Origin: Gnetum montanum
Lineage: Eukaryota > Streptophyta > Gnetopsida > Gnetales > Gnetaceae
Length of the DNA: 26,376 bases
Assembly (NCBI GenBank): GCA_015680685.1
Contig: MNCI01004071.1
Span: forward strand, 275,736 to 302,111
Reading direction: 5' to 3'
Below are positions 1 to 8,040 of this stretch, piece by piece (the first letter of the stretch is position 1; every line of letters begins with the position of its first letter). A model generated the notes under the pieces. The model searched no databases. It was not told where the DNA came from and saw nothing but the letters and a program-made list of their open reading frames with translations. A program made the position numbers and the translations under genes.

Positions 1-62
1 GCGTAATGTACGTGCTTGAAGTCGTCGTACTGAGGCACTTAACTAGGAGAGAAGGGTTNGAG
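1..62 (-). repeat. LTR fragment, inverted relative to 366-758
   Basis: Bases 1-47 match 2069-2115 inside the solo LTR, sharing cgtgcttgaag, gtcgtactgaggcac and taacta. Bases about 44-62 match 2195-2215 (ctaggaga.aaggg), so roughly 90 bp are missing between the two blocks. The solo LTR is transcriptionally on the minus strand, so this piece is too. It continues beyond the left window edge. Base 59 is an undetermined N. Confidence 0.6.
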
Positions 63-119
63 GTGGGGTATCAGAACCTATGCTCCATAATACACAACCC
101 TGGTTCTGATCCCCATGAA

Positions 120-350
120 TGCCAACTATTCACTGAGGGAACAACAACACATGACAAGGATGAGACATTAGATCATCATCACGATCGGAGCCGAGGCCAT
201 AGAAGAGAAGGTAAGAAACATCATCATGACAATGGTTCTCCTCCTTCTTCCCCTTCTTCACATCATTCACCCTCTCCTTCCACCTATGGGCGTAGTCATA
301 GAGAGCATAACGGTGAGGATAGAGGTAGACAAAATGAGAGACCTCGATGA
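120..350 (+). pseudogene. gag N-terminal fragment of an Athila/Tat-like element
   Basis: An open frame ending in a stop at 348-350 encodes a hydrophilic stretch rich in His, Asp, Ser, Pro and Arg (HHHDRSRGH, GSPPSSPSSHHSPSPS). E1 gag has the same kind of segment at about 3850-4050, including GSPPSSSSSS followed by His/Asn/Asp/Arg runs, so I read this as the low-complexity part of gag from a related copy. The conserved gag core and zinc knuckle are absent. It sits between two LTR pieces of opposite orientation, so it is a rearranged relic. Similarity of low-complexity sequence is weaker evidence than a folded domain. Confidence 0.5.
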
Positions 351-365
351 TCATCTCTTTTATCT

Positions 366-758
366 CTTCAAGCACGTTCGTTACACTTGGTGATCCCAAC
401 AACAATTAGCATTTGGTAACCAAGGTTGCATTGGTTCACGGTGTGAATGGTAAGTAGGAATGGATGCTGACGCTAGGTTAATTAAGGCTTAGTTAGTTAG
501 TTAGAGTTAGTCAATTACTCTCTTCACCCTTCACCTCACTAGCATAGGAGATAAAAATCGAAAAGACAATAATCATATACCTCAGACTTACTTAACCATA
601 CACCGTGAAAAATACAAGTAAGTCTAGGAAGACAACGAATAATTAACCTTAAGTGTTCCATAAGGTGTGTAGGCACTTAGTCTATGGAGTTCAACCGGAT
701 CATGCGTGCTACACTCGTATTCATATGGTTGAGTGTAGGGGTACCTCGCCACTCATCA
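366..758 (+). repeat. LTR 3' portion ending CTCATCA (same subfamily as solo LTR 1)
   Basis: This segment is the reverse complement of about 1708-2090. It shares the Gly-tRNA-like spaced words cttcaagcacg, ggtgatcccaac-type, gatgctgacgctagg, aggagataaa and gtgtaggggtacctcgccactcatca in order (the last run is split here only by eye). It ends at the canonical LTR terminus CTCATCA (752-758). No primer-binding site follows, so it is the 3' end of a solo or 3' LTR rather than a 5' LTR. The 5' half of the LTR is missing and replaced by the gag fragment. Confidence 0.75.
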
Positions 759-855
759 AGAAGGGTGGGGTACATTGAAACCCTTAAATAATTTTAAAAT
801 AGATATACCCCAACATATAGTCTAAATAGAACTTTATAACTCAACATTAACCCCA

Positions 856-908
856 AAATTGAACCCATGACTTCAAGCTTTCAAGTCAAGAACTTTAATA
901 CTAAGCTA
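856..908 (-). repeat. tRNA-like Pol III promoter head (SINE-like), copy 1
   Basis: On the minus strand an A-box-like TAGCTTAGTATT (complement of 897-908) is followed 43 nt later by a B-box-like GGTTCAATTT (complement of 856-865). This spacing is that of a tRNA. I see no complete cloverleaf, so a tRNA-derived SINE head or a decayed tRNA pseudogene is more likely than a tRNA gene. No clear 3' tail or target duplication was found. Confidence 0.4.
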
Positions 909-1103
909 ACATTTTATTAGAATGGTATGTTTGCTCTAATCTTTAAGGATAAATAATCAATTGCTAGATTCTAATGAGGTTTTAGCTTTATGATAAGATT
1001 TTTGACATGAAAAAACCTAGGTCACATGTGTTCTTGTAGAAATATTAAAACCTGAGTTAATTAAAACATAGGTACAGCCAAAGATTTATAGAATTTTATA
1101 AGT

Positions 1104-1156
1104 GAGTTGAACCTATCTCTTAGAGTTACCAACTCAAGACCCATACCATTAGGCTA
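1104..1156 (-). repeat. tRNA-like Pol III promoter head (SINE-like), copy 2
   Basis: On the minus strand TAGCCTAATGGT (complement of 1145-1156) fits the A box. GGTTCAACTC (complement of 1104-1113) fits the B box, and the two start 43 nt apart. A GAGTT-GGT-AACTC hairpin lies between them. Orientation and spacing match copy 1, which lies about 250 bp away, so a repeated or dimeric SINE is possible. Confidence 0.45.
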
Positions 1157-1300
1157 ACACCTCATTTTGAAAATATTATTCACACTCCCACAAGGGTGCC
1201 TCCACAAATTAAGTGTTGAAATAGTTAGTGCATAACCGTAAATGCTCTTTAGATCGATATAACCCTTAATATATCAATAATTATGAAATGAAGAAGTATG

Positions 1301-1305
1301 AAACT
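1301..1305. repeat. E1 target-site duplication, left copy (AAACT)
   Basis: The five bases directly before the E1 5' terminus TGATGAG read AAACT. The five bases after the E1 3' terminus (17600-17604) read AAACC. Four of five match, and the mismatch is a C/T transition. Five-base duplications are usual for Ty3/Gypsy integration. Confidence 0.75.
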
Positions 1306-1366
1306 TGATGAGCTGCATTCTATTAGTTCCATCATGAAACCTTGTCAATGTAGCCTTGTGCATTTG

Positions 1367-1426
1367 GGCCTTGTCGACAAGGCCTAGTTGATGCATCATA
1401 TCATGCATCGATGTGGCACCATCGAC
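1367..1426 (+). promoter_or_regulatory. U3 palindrome cluster upstream of the E1 TATA box
   Basis: GGCCTTGTCGACAAGGCC (1367-1384) is a perfect 18-bp palindrome. GATGCAT and ATGCATC arms follow around 1390-1409, then CATCGATG, then GGCACCATCGAC (1415-1426). In the 3' LTR the 18-mer centre CG has become TG. Several of these words recur in the internal module at 10990-11090. A transcription-factor binding role is inference. Confidence 0.5.
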
Positions 1427-1444
1427 GTAGTCCCTATAGTCAAC

Positions 1445-1452
1445 TATAAATA
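1445..1452 (+). promoter_or_regulatory. TATA box of E1 5' LTR
   Basis: TATAAATA follows the U3 palindrome cluster and precedes an AATAAA by about 180 bp. The same box, in the same setting, is at 14753-14760 in the 3' LTR. Confidence 0.7.
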
Positions 1453-1624
1453 CACACTTGTAGTTGCATTTATGAAAAGTAGAGATTGTAGTTGCAGCGA
1501 AGCTCTTGCATTTTTTTCTATTTGAAAGTTAGAATATTTCCTCCGAGTGCCTGCAGCAGGAGTCATTCAGTGTACGAATCTTTATTCAAGCATTGTTATA
1601 CCTGAGCATGACAGTGTGTGCGAT

Positions 1625-1630
1625 AATAAA
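1625..1630 (+). terminator. Polyadenylation signal of E1 5' LTR
   Basis: AATAAA within AATAAAGATGAGCTTT. The same sentence, AATAAAGAYGAGCTTT, occurs in solo LTR 1 on the minus strand, and a one-base variant (AATAAATATGAGCTTT) occurs in the 3' LTR. It probably marks the end of R. Confidence 0.55.
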
Positions 1631-1702
1631 GATGAGCTTTCTAATAAACCTTGCAGCACTTTAGATAGATTATCTATTCTATTTAATCATTTAATGTTAT
1701 TA

Positions 1703-1707
1703 ATTAT
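1703..1707. repeat. Solo LTR 1 target-site duplication, left (ATTAT)
   Basis: ATTAT directly precedes TGATGAG at 1708. An identical ATTAT (2633-2637) directly follows CTCATCA ending at 2632. Confidence 0.85.
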
Positions 1708-2632
1708 TGATGAGTGGCGAGGTACCCCTACACTCAACCATACGAAATGAGCGTAGCATGCCCGATCCGGTCGAACTCCGCAAACTAAATGCCTAAACGC
1801 CGCAAGGAACACTTGGGGTTAATTAATTGTTGTCTTCCCAAACTTACTTGTTGTTGTCACGGTGTATGATTAAGTAAGTCCGAGGTATATGATTTTTTTT
1901 GGTCTTTTCTGGTTTATCTCCTATGCTAAGGGGTGAAGGATTGAGAGACTAAAACTAACTCTAACTACAGTGCTAAGTCCTAGCGTCAGCATCTGTTAAC
2001 ACTTGTCGTACACACCCTGAACTGTGCAACTGTGGCTACCAAATGCTAATCGTTACTGGGATTACCACACGTAACGCACGTGCTTGAAGCGGTCGTACTG
2101 AGGCACCTAACTAGCCTAAGTGTGACAAGTAGCTGATTCCTTAACTAGTCGTACACATCTGTAGATGCTCATAATCAAGTCGTACTTGTCCCACGTTCTA
2201 GGAGATAAGGGTGAGAGAATCTAATCACGATGAGTAGCCGATTCCTTAGCTAGCCATACACATTCGTCAATACTCATAACCAAGTCATACTCATGCCGCG
2301 TTACTAGGAAAGCAATAAATAACATTAACTAAACCTATCCATGTACTGCAAGGTTTATCCACAAAGCTCGTCTTTATTGCCATACACAACTTGCGTTCAG
2401 GTACAAAGCTGCTCAAATAAAGAGCCGTTCACTTGGGGGACTCCTACTGCGGGCACATGGAAAATATTCTATCTCTGGGGTGATCAATCCGCTAGAGCTT
2501 TGCTACTTTACGCCTAGGATTGAAATGAGGGGAGTGCCCTCTTATTTATAGATTTGGCAGCGGACCGCGATATCGCGTATGCGATATCGCAGGGGATGCA
2601 ATATCACGACTTGTGCATATCATGTCTCATCA
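1708..2632 (-). mobile_element. Solo LTR 1, nested in E1 5' LTR
   Basis: A 925-bp segment with 7-bp inverted ends TGATGAG/CTCATCA and a perfect ATTAT duplication on both sides. It breaks the E1 5' LTR at a point where the 3' LTR is continuous. Direction is minus: read that way it has U3 palindromes, a TATA box (complement of 2543-2550), an AATAAA (complement of 2373-2378) followed by ATAAACCTTGCAG, and the gtacctcgccactcatca end. Internal element sequence is absent, so it arose by LTR-LTR recombination. It keeps 41 CpG dinucleotides, far more than its surroundings, suggesting youth. It contains an internal imperfect duplication (gattccttaactag... and gattccttagctag...). Confidence 0.93.
2543..2550 (-). 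promoter_or_regulatory. TATA box of solo LTR 1
   Basis: The complement reads TATAAATA. Upstream of it on the minus strand lie two copies of the perfect palindrome GCGATATCGC (2581-2590 and 2567-2576), separated by four bases. Confidence 0.6.
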
Positions 2633-2637
2633 ATTAT
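2633..2637. repeat. Solo LTR 1 target-site duplication, right (ATTAT)
   Basis: Identical to 1703-1707, directly after the CTCATCA terminus. Confidence 0.85.
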
Positions 2638-3178
2638 TTATTAAATATTTTTCATTAGTTATTAAATATTTTCCAGTTACTATGTTAATGAGGCAATTAA
2701 GCGAGATAGATTACACAAATAAGTATGTTCGCTTTGAGCATAACACGTATTCACTTGGTAATCCCAGCAGCATTATTACTTAGTGCACCTAGTAGTGTAA
2801 TGCTTGGTTACCCAATAGTAGATACATCGGTTTAGGATGCGTACAAAAAGTGGGAACAAATGCTTATGTTAGGATTAGTTAAATGATTAGTTAATTCATT
2901 AATGTAGATTAGTTAATTAAATTCCTTTTTTATCTACATTTCAAGCACCCAACTATAAAACATAAAAATGATAAAAATCAAATGCCTCAATTACACTTAA
3001 CCATACCAACAAATGTCACAAGTGTAATTGGGAAGACAATGATTGACTTTATGGCTAGATTCACTTCCTAAAGGGCTAGTGCACTGGAAATGATAAAGTC
3101 TGTGAAATTCAACCAGATCACATGTTAATGGTTTGTGATTCGTATGGTTGGATGTAGGGGTACCTCGCTGCTCATCAT

Positions 3179-3196
3179 TGGCGCTATTCCCAGGGA
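3179..3196 (+). promoter_or_regulatory. Primer-binding site, tRNA-Asp type
   Basis: TGGCGCTATTCCCAGGGA lies one base after the LTR end. It matches 14 of 18 bases of the plant tRNA-Asp 3'-end complement (TGGCGCCGTTGCCGGGGA, from memory). Three of the four mismatches are transitions. tRNA-Asp priming is typical of Athila-group elements. Confidence 0.75.
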
Positions 3197-3332
3197 CTTT
3201 GTTTGTGAAACATGTGCTAATAAGGTTTTGGTGAATACCATTAATATTATTGTACAAACCTCAAGGTCAATATCATTCCCACTATACATAGAATTATAAA
3301 AGTACACTGATAATTTTATCTTGTTTTGCAAA

Positions 3333-5158
3333 ATGACTTCTTTTTCTCACAAGCACGAAGATACTAAACTACTAGTCCCACAAAAATGCAAGGTGGTATA
3401 CACTCATCCAGATGAGTTTGTGTTGAACTTCACCTTCATCCTACATCAAGATGAACAATTGGAATGATGTGATATGGAGGGCAACATCATCTTGGCCCCT
3501 GATCGATATGTGCCCAGGATGCTATTCAAAATTCTTCATAAAGAATACGTTGTGGATGGATATGACACTCAAAACTACTATTCCACTAAAACACAACACA
3601 AATGAGATCAATGGTAGGAGAAACTCCATGAAGCTACAAAGGAGAAACATTACACTAATCCCTTGTTCCTACTAAATCAAGATGACACTGAGGATCCTCC
3701 TACTGAAGGTTCTTAACATGAAGATTCTCCACCCCTTGATACTAGTGGTGAGGATGTGAACTTAACCCTATGATCGACTATTCTTAAACTAGGTTCAAGA
3801 AGAAGTGACAGTCAATGTAGGGACTCCAAGAACCACAATAGCAAGGGATCTAAGGATGGTGATCATAATAAGCATAAGAGTGATGGTAGACACTGTGGTG
3901 GCCATGGTAGTCCACCTTCCTCTTCATCCTCTTCATTCGATTTCAAACATTCCTCTTCATCTAATGATTCTCATGGAAGCCACCATCAAAACAACCGTGA
4001 TGAAGGTGATCATCAAAATAGAAATGACTATGAAGACCACCAAAATCAAAAGGGTGGCCAAAACCATCATCAGCGTCATCAATATAGTGATGATGATAAA
4101 CCTCTATTGGCAACTCAAATTATTCTCAACATTACAGAGGCAATGAAAATCCCAACCAGACATATGAAAGATAGTCAGATCAAGTACCTAGACATGAACA
4201 ATATCCCAAGATTTGAGGGGGGATACAATGTTGATCCACAAACGCATCTAGAAGATTTTCATGATGCCTATGCCTTATAGAACAGAATAAGTGGCAAAAA
4301 CTCAAGCTTTTCCCAAGGAGACTCATCAAAGAAGCTGAAAGTTGGTACCAGTCTTTGGAGCTAGAATCTACTCACTATTGGAGTACCATGTTAGAGCTAT
4401 TTAATGACAAATGCCAAACGTATTCCAGAGTGTCTAATCTAAGAAGGAAAATAAAAGGTTGGAAAAAATGAGCTCATGAACCCTTGGATGCCACCATGGG
4501 ACAATATTATTTACTCTTACAACAATGTTCTAGCCATGATTATTCTCAAAGGGAACAACTTCATCACATCATAGATGGGCTTAGAGCATAAACAACAAGA
4601 ACACTTGTGGTGTATCCCAAAGGAAAATTGTCTAAATTAAGATCTCATTAGATATAGAGGCTAATTGAGTAGGTAGCAAAAGAAGAATGTGAGCTACAAA
4701 AAATGGAAAGTGTTAAAGAGTATAATAGGAACCCATCCATCAGAAAATGAGAGGTCCGATTTTGTGACGAGGAGGAGTCACCACTTGATGAAGTGGTGAA
4801 CAGAAAAACCTTACGCATCCAAAAATCTATTTATGATATTTCAACCAAGGTTGACATGTTATGGGACTCTTTGGATGAAAAATTTCAAACCACTTTGAAG
4901 ATTGCTAAAGAATCCAAAGAGAAAAATAGTTGTCATAATCACAGGAGGCAAAAAGAAACTAAACGTGCATACCAAAGAAGTAAGGGTAAAGCTACTGTAG
5001 TAGAGAAAGTTGTGGAGTTTGAATTTGATGATGAAATTGAATGTGACATTTGCCAATACAAACATCCAAAGGGATGTTTCCCTATAGTGTCATGCTTACA
5101 AGAGTCTAGAGTGTATGCATTAAATCCTCACCTAGCATGTAGCCAAGCTACAAGATGA
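3333..5158 (+). pseudogene. gag: E1 gag (decayed)
   Basis: Capsid/nucleocapsid precursor that would package element RNA. From the ATG at 3333 one frame runs, with scattered stops (for example TGA 3465), to about 4290. It includes a Ser/His/Asn-rich low-complexity part and the conserved core NNIPRFEGGYNVDPQTHLED near 4200-4260. A frameshift at about 4281-4292 moves to the frame used by the rest of gag and by protease. Next come the gag core continuation (KLKLFPRRLIKEAESWY), a Lys/Glu-rich part, and a compact zinc knuckle at 5042-5077. The ATG lies 137 bp after the primer-binding site, so the leader is short and there is no ORF upstream of gag. Stops prevent expression of a full protein. Confidence 0.8.
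5042..5077 (+). other. Compact zinc-knuckle motif in gag
   Basis: CDICQYKHPKGC has spacing C-x2-C-x3-H-x3-C instead of the usual C-x2-C-x4-H-x4-C. E2 shows the same spacing at 25094-25129 with the first Cys changed to Tyr. It normally binds RNA; whether the short form binds zinc is unknown. Confidence 0.6.
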
Positions 5159-5760
5159 TTGCCTTACCCTCAAGGTAGTCCAAGATAGTTCCACCAACAA
5201 CAATAATCTTACTACCCAAGTGGAACTCCTCCACAATGTTTTGAACAATACCAATAGTGGTACCAACCACAATCATGGGGAATTTCATCGTCAAAGTAGT
5301 AATGCCCTTATAGGAAACCAAATCCATATAAGTACTATGTTCAGAAACCCTTCTCCCCTAGGAGTTTTGCAAGTCATACATCATTCTATCATCACTATTA
5401 CCCTCTAGAGTACCACCAAACACATTCACCATCTGCTCAAGGGGAAAACCCATATTCGTATCCATACCATCCTCTACATCCCTTTGCACATACACCTCCA
5501 CCTTCAACCTAGTTACCTCTTGCTCCATCCATGCAGGGAGAGATTCCTCCATAGCCACAACAATGAAATGCTACAAGGGCTATACATTCACAACTAATTT
5601 TTTAGATACATGATCTAGATAATCAATCTAGGAAAAGACCTTTCTTCAAGCCTAGCAGTCCTCTCTAGCCCTCACAATCTAGTCTAGCTGATCATCCTAC
5701 ATCTCTAGCATCCTCATCCTCTACATCAAATACCTTCGAGTATCCTTCAAACCAAGTGCC
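5159..5760 (+). pseudogene. Pro/Gln/Tyr-rich gag-protease linker
   Basis: In the same frame as the zinc knuckle and protease, this stretch encodes a low-complexity segment (QPQSWG, NPYKYYVQKPFSPR, YPYHPLHPFAHTPPPS) followed by a Ser/Thr-rich part. Several in-frame stops interrupt it, most at positions where Gln codons dominate the surroundings. Such linkers between gag and protease are common in Athila/Tat polyproteins. It has no fold of its own that I can see. Confidence 0.65.
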
Positions 5761-6319
5761 ACCTAGGATCCGCACTATAATGCTAACTCATGTTGTTTCT
5801 GACTAGATCAAGGTTGGTAATCTTCCTATAAAAGGATCTAATCCAAGAAGTCCACTCATTTATCTTCAGATTGCTAGACAAGAGCCATGCAAAGCTCTTC
5901 TTGATTCTGGTTCTAAAGTTAATCTCATCTCCCATGACATGTACAAGGCATAGAACCTACCACCTCTTAAGAAGAGCAACATTTATCTAGAATTAGCAAA
6001 TCAGTCAATTATTATCCCTTTGGATTTAGTAGAGGACACTATGATCACAATTTGTGGGTGGTTATATCTTGTTGATTTCCTAGTGATCAAGGTGGACAAC
6101 TGCAAAAGTGACTTTCCCATCATTATGGGAAGAGCTTGGTTAAGCATGGTTAACACAAGAATGGGTATAAGGGACCTATCTTTAGAAATATCCAAAGAAA
6201 ATAAGCTAGGAAAAATTGAAAAAAAGTGTATTCTATGCATCGCATATAATGATAATAGGTGCAATTATGTGCAAAATATTTGGTCTCTTAAAAGTACATG
6301 CATTAAGGCATGCAATTAG
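5761..6319 (+). pseudogene. E1 aspartic protease domain
   Basis: Retropepsin-type protease that would process the polyprotein. The active-site motif reads LLDSGSKVNLI with the DSG triad at 5903-5911. The flap/C-terminal hallmark FPIIMGRAWL lies around 6113-6142, where active families have a hydrophobic-hydrophobic-Gly motif. The catalytic Asp-Ser-Gly is intact, but stops occur upstream (5803 region, TAG) and just after the active site (KA*NLP). The frame is the same as the gag linker, so gag and pol were one polyprotein. E2 carries the matching domain with the DSG triad destroyed. Confidence 0.8.
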
Positions 6320-6421
6320 TGTGCACAAGAGATCAATATTTAAAGGTGTCTATACACAATAGCCACAAAGCAAGAGGGCACCCAATGGATGATAGCTAAC
6401 TAAGATAGTAGCACAATATGC

Positions 6422-8040
6422 ATGGAGCCAACTAAGAGCCTAACATGTGCATATGTTGAAGGCATGGACAAAATTAAACAAGTTTATTCCAAACTCTCTA
6501 ATGAAGATGATGATACCTATTGGGAAGAGTTGGACTTCCCTGATCACTTCAAAAAGGAGCCCTTAGAGCTAAAAAATTTACCAGGTGGTATGGAGTATGC
6601 ATTTTTAAAGTATGGTAAACTGGTCATCATTAACGCCAAACTTGCTCCTAAGCAAAAAGAAAAGTTGTCGAAAGTGGTGAACAAATGCTCAACAACCTTT
6701 GATTGGTCATATCTAGAGCTAACAAGAATTGATTCAAGGATATCCCAGCATCGCATCTACATCGACCCAGCTAAGAAGCCTAGAAGACAACTACAAAGGT
6801 AGTTGAATCCCAAATTGAGGCAAATTGTCAAGCAGAAAATAGAGAAACTCCTTAAGGTGAGGTTCATCTATCCCATCGCAATAGTAAGTGGGTTAGCCCA
6901 CTTGTACTTGTACCAAATAAGGGTGGCAAATGGTGAGTTTGCATAGACTTTAGGTTGTTGAATATGGCAACATTTAAAGATCACTTTCCTTTGCCATTTG
7001 TGGATCAAGTATTAGACACCATATTTGGGAATTATTCTTATAGCTTCTTGGATGATTATATTGGCTATAACCATATCCAAATTGTGCCAAAAGATCAGGC
7101 CAAGACAAAATTCATGAGTCCTTAGAGGACTTTTGCATATTGTAAGATGCCATTTGATCTATGCAATGCCCCTACAACATTTCAACACTTGGTCCTTAGT
7201 ATCTTCAAACAAAAAATTAGTAGTGGTGTTGAAGTCTTCATGGATGACTTTTCCACATATGGAACTACATTTGAGCAAGCCTTGGACCAACTTGAGTAAG
7301 TATTAAAGAAATGTGTAGAAACAAACTTACGACTCAATTGGAAAACAAGTGATCTCATGATCCAAGAAGGCATTATGCTAGGGCACCAAATTTTGCAAAA
7401 ATGGATTGACATAGATCCATAAAAAATAAGGATCATCCAAGGAATAACATGTCAACCATAAACCATTAAAGATGTTCGATCATTCCTTGGACACACTGGT
7501 TATTATTAATGATTCATAGAGAGTTTCTCTAAAATCGCAAAGCCATTAGTAGAGCTTACAAAGAAAGATGCACATTTCATCTAGACTAAGGAATGTGAAC
7601 ACGCATTCCAAAAATTAAAGGAGAATCTCATAGAAACACCAATCCTACGAGCACCAAACTAGTCCAGACCCTTTCATATCATGATAGATGCATCTAACTA
7701 TGCCTTGGAAGTAATGCTCACGTAGATGGACAATAAGAAATGTCCATACTATATCTACTGTGCAAGCTGAAGCATTGTGGGAGCACAGTTAAACTACACC
7801 ACCACAGAGAAAGAACTAATGGTAGTGGTGTATGCACTAGAAACTTTCATGCACTATGTGCTTGGTTACAACGCATTTATGCACATGGACCATAGTGCAA
7901 TACACTTCCTCATCAATAAGCCGACGATGAGCCCTCATGTCATATGATGGCTCATGATCTTGCAAGAGTTTGATCTTACTATGGTAGATTAAAAAGGGAC
8001 TGAGAATGTAGTCATTGACCACCTCTCTTGCTTAAGATAG
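6422..8040 (+). pseudogene. pol: E1 reverse transcriptase and RNase H
   Basis: The upstream connection block (6422-6802) contains the Athila/Tat-typical LELKNLPGGMEYAFLKYGK. RT follows: PLVLVPNKGGKW (6898-6933), DFRLLN, DHFPLPFVDQVLD, SFLDDYIGYNHIQI, CNAPTTFQHL, then the catalytic box FMDD at 7237-7248 in place of the usual YVDD. The tether GHTGYY leads to RNase H: IDASNYALEV (first Asp), TTTEKELMVVVYALETF (Glu), MDHSAIHFL. One frameshift lies at about 6870-6883. From 6883 onward there is no frameshift, only stops (6934, 7123, 7582, 7660, 7723, 7768, 7945 among others). RT residues are largely preserved between stops. Confidence 0.88.

Larger units (their letters stand above)
759..1305. other. 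Non-coding flank left of E1
   Basis: AT-rich stretch without any open frame of note, between the relic LTR end and the E1 target duplication. The only structure I can support is the pair of tRNA-like promoter heads annotated separately (856-908 and 1104-1156). Confidence 0.6.
1306..3177 (+). repeat. E1 5' LTR (about 942 bp plus nested solo LTR)
   Basis: It starts TGATGAGCTGCATTC and ends ctgctCATCA at 3177, immediately before the primer-binding site. The pieces 1306-1707 and 2638-3177 align with 14616-15155 and 17203-17599 of the 3' LTR. Removing the solo LTR and its duplication (930 bp) leaves about 942 bp. In about 85 aligned bases around the TATA box I count roughly 12 differences from the 3' LTR, about 9 of them transitions, so the insertion is old. 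U3 is rich in palindromes and carries the TATA box; an AATAAA lies downstream. Confidence 0.9.

Noticed and set aside
64-78. TGGGGTATCAGAACC resembles an initiator-Met primer-binding site
   Set aside because: It does not directly follow an LTR terminus, and the related complete element uses a tRNA-Asp-type site. It may be chance or a different relic.
3805-4146. Open frame of 113 codons on the plus strand
   Set aside because: It is out of frame with gag, which reads the same bases as a Ser/His/Asn-rich segment followed by the conserved GYNVDP core.
4859-5065. Open frame on the minus strand through gag
   Set aside because: It is a shadow of the gag frame; its sequence shows no independent motif.
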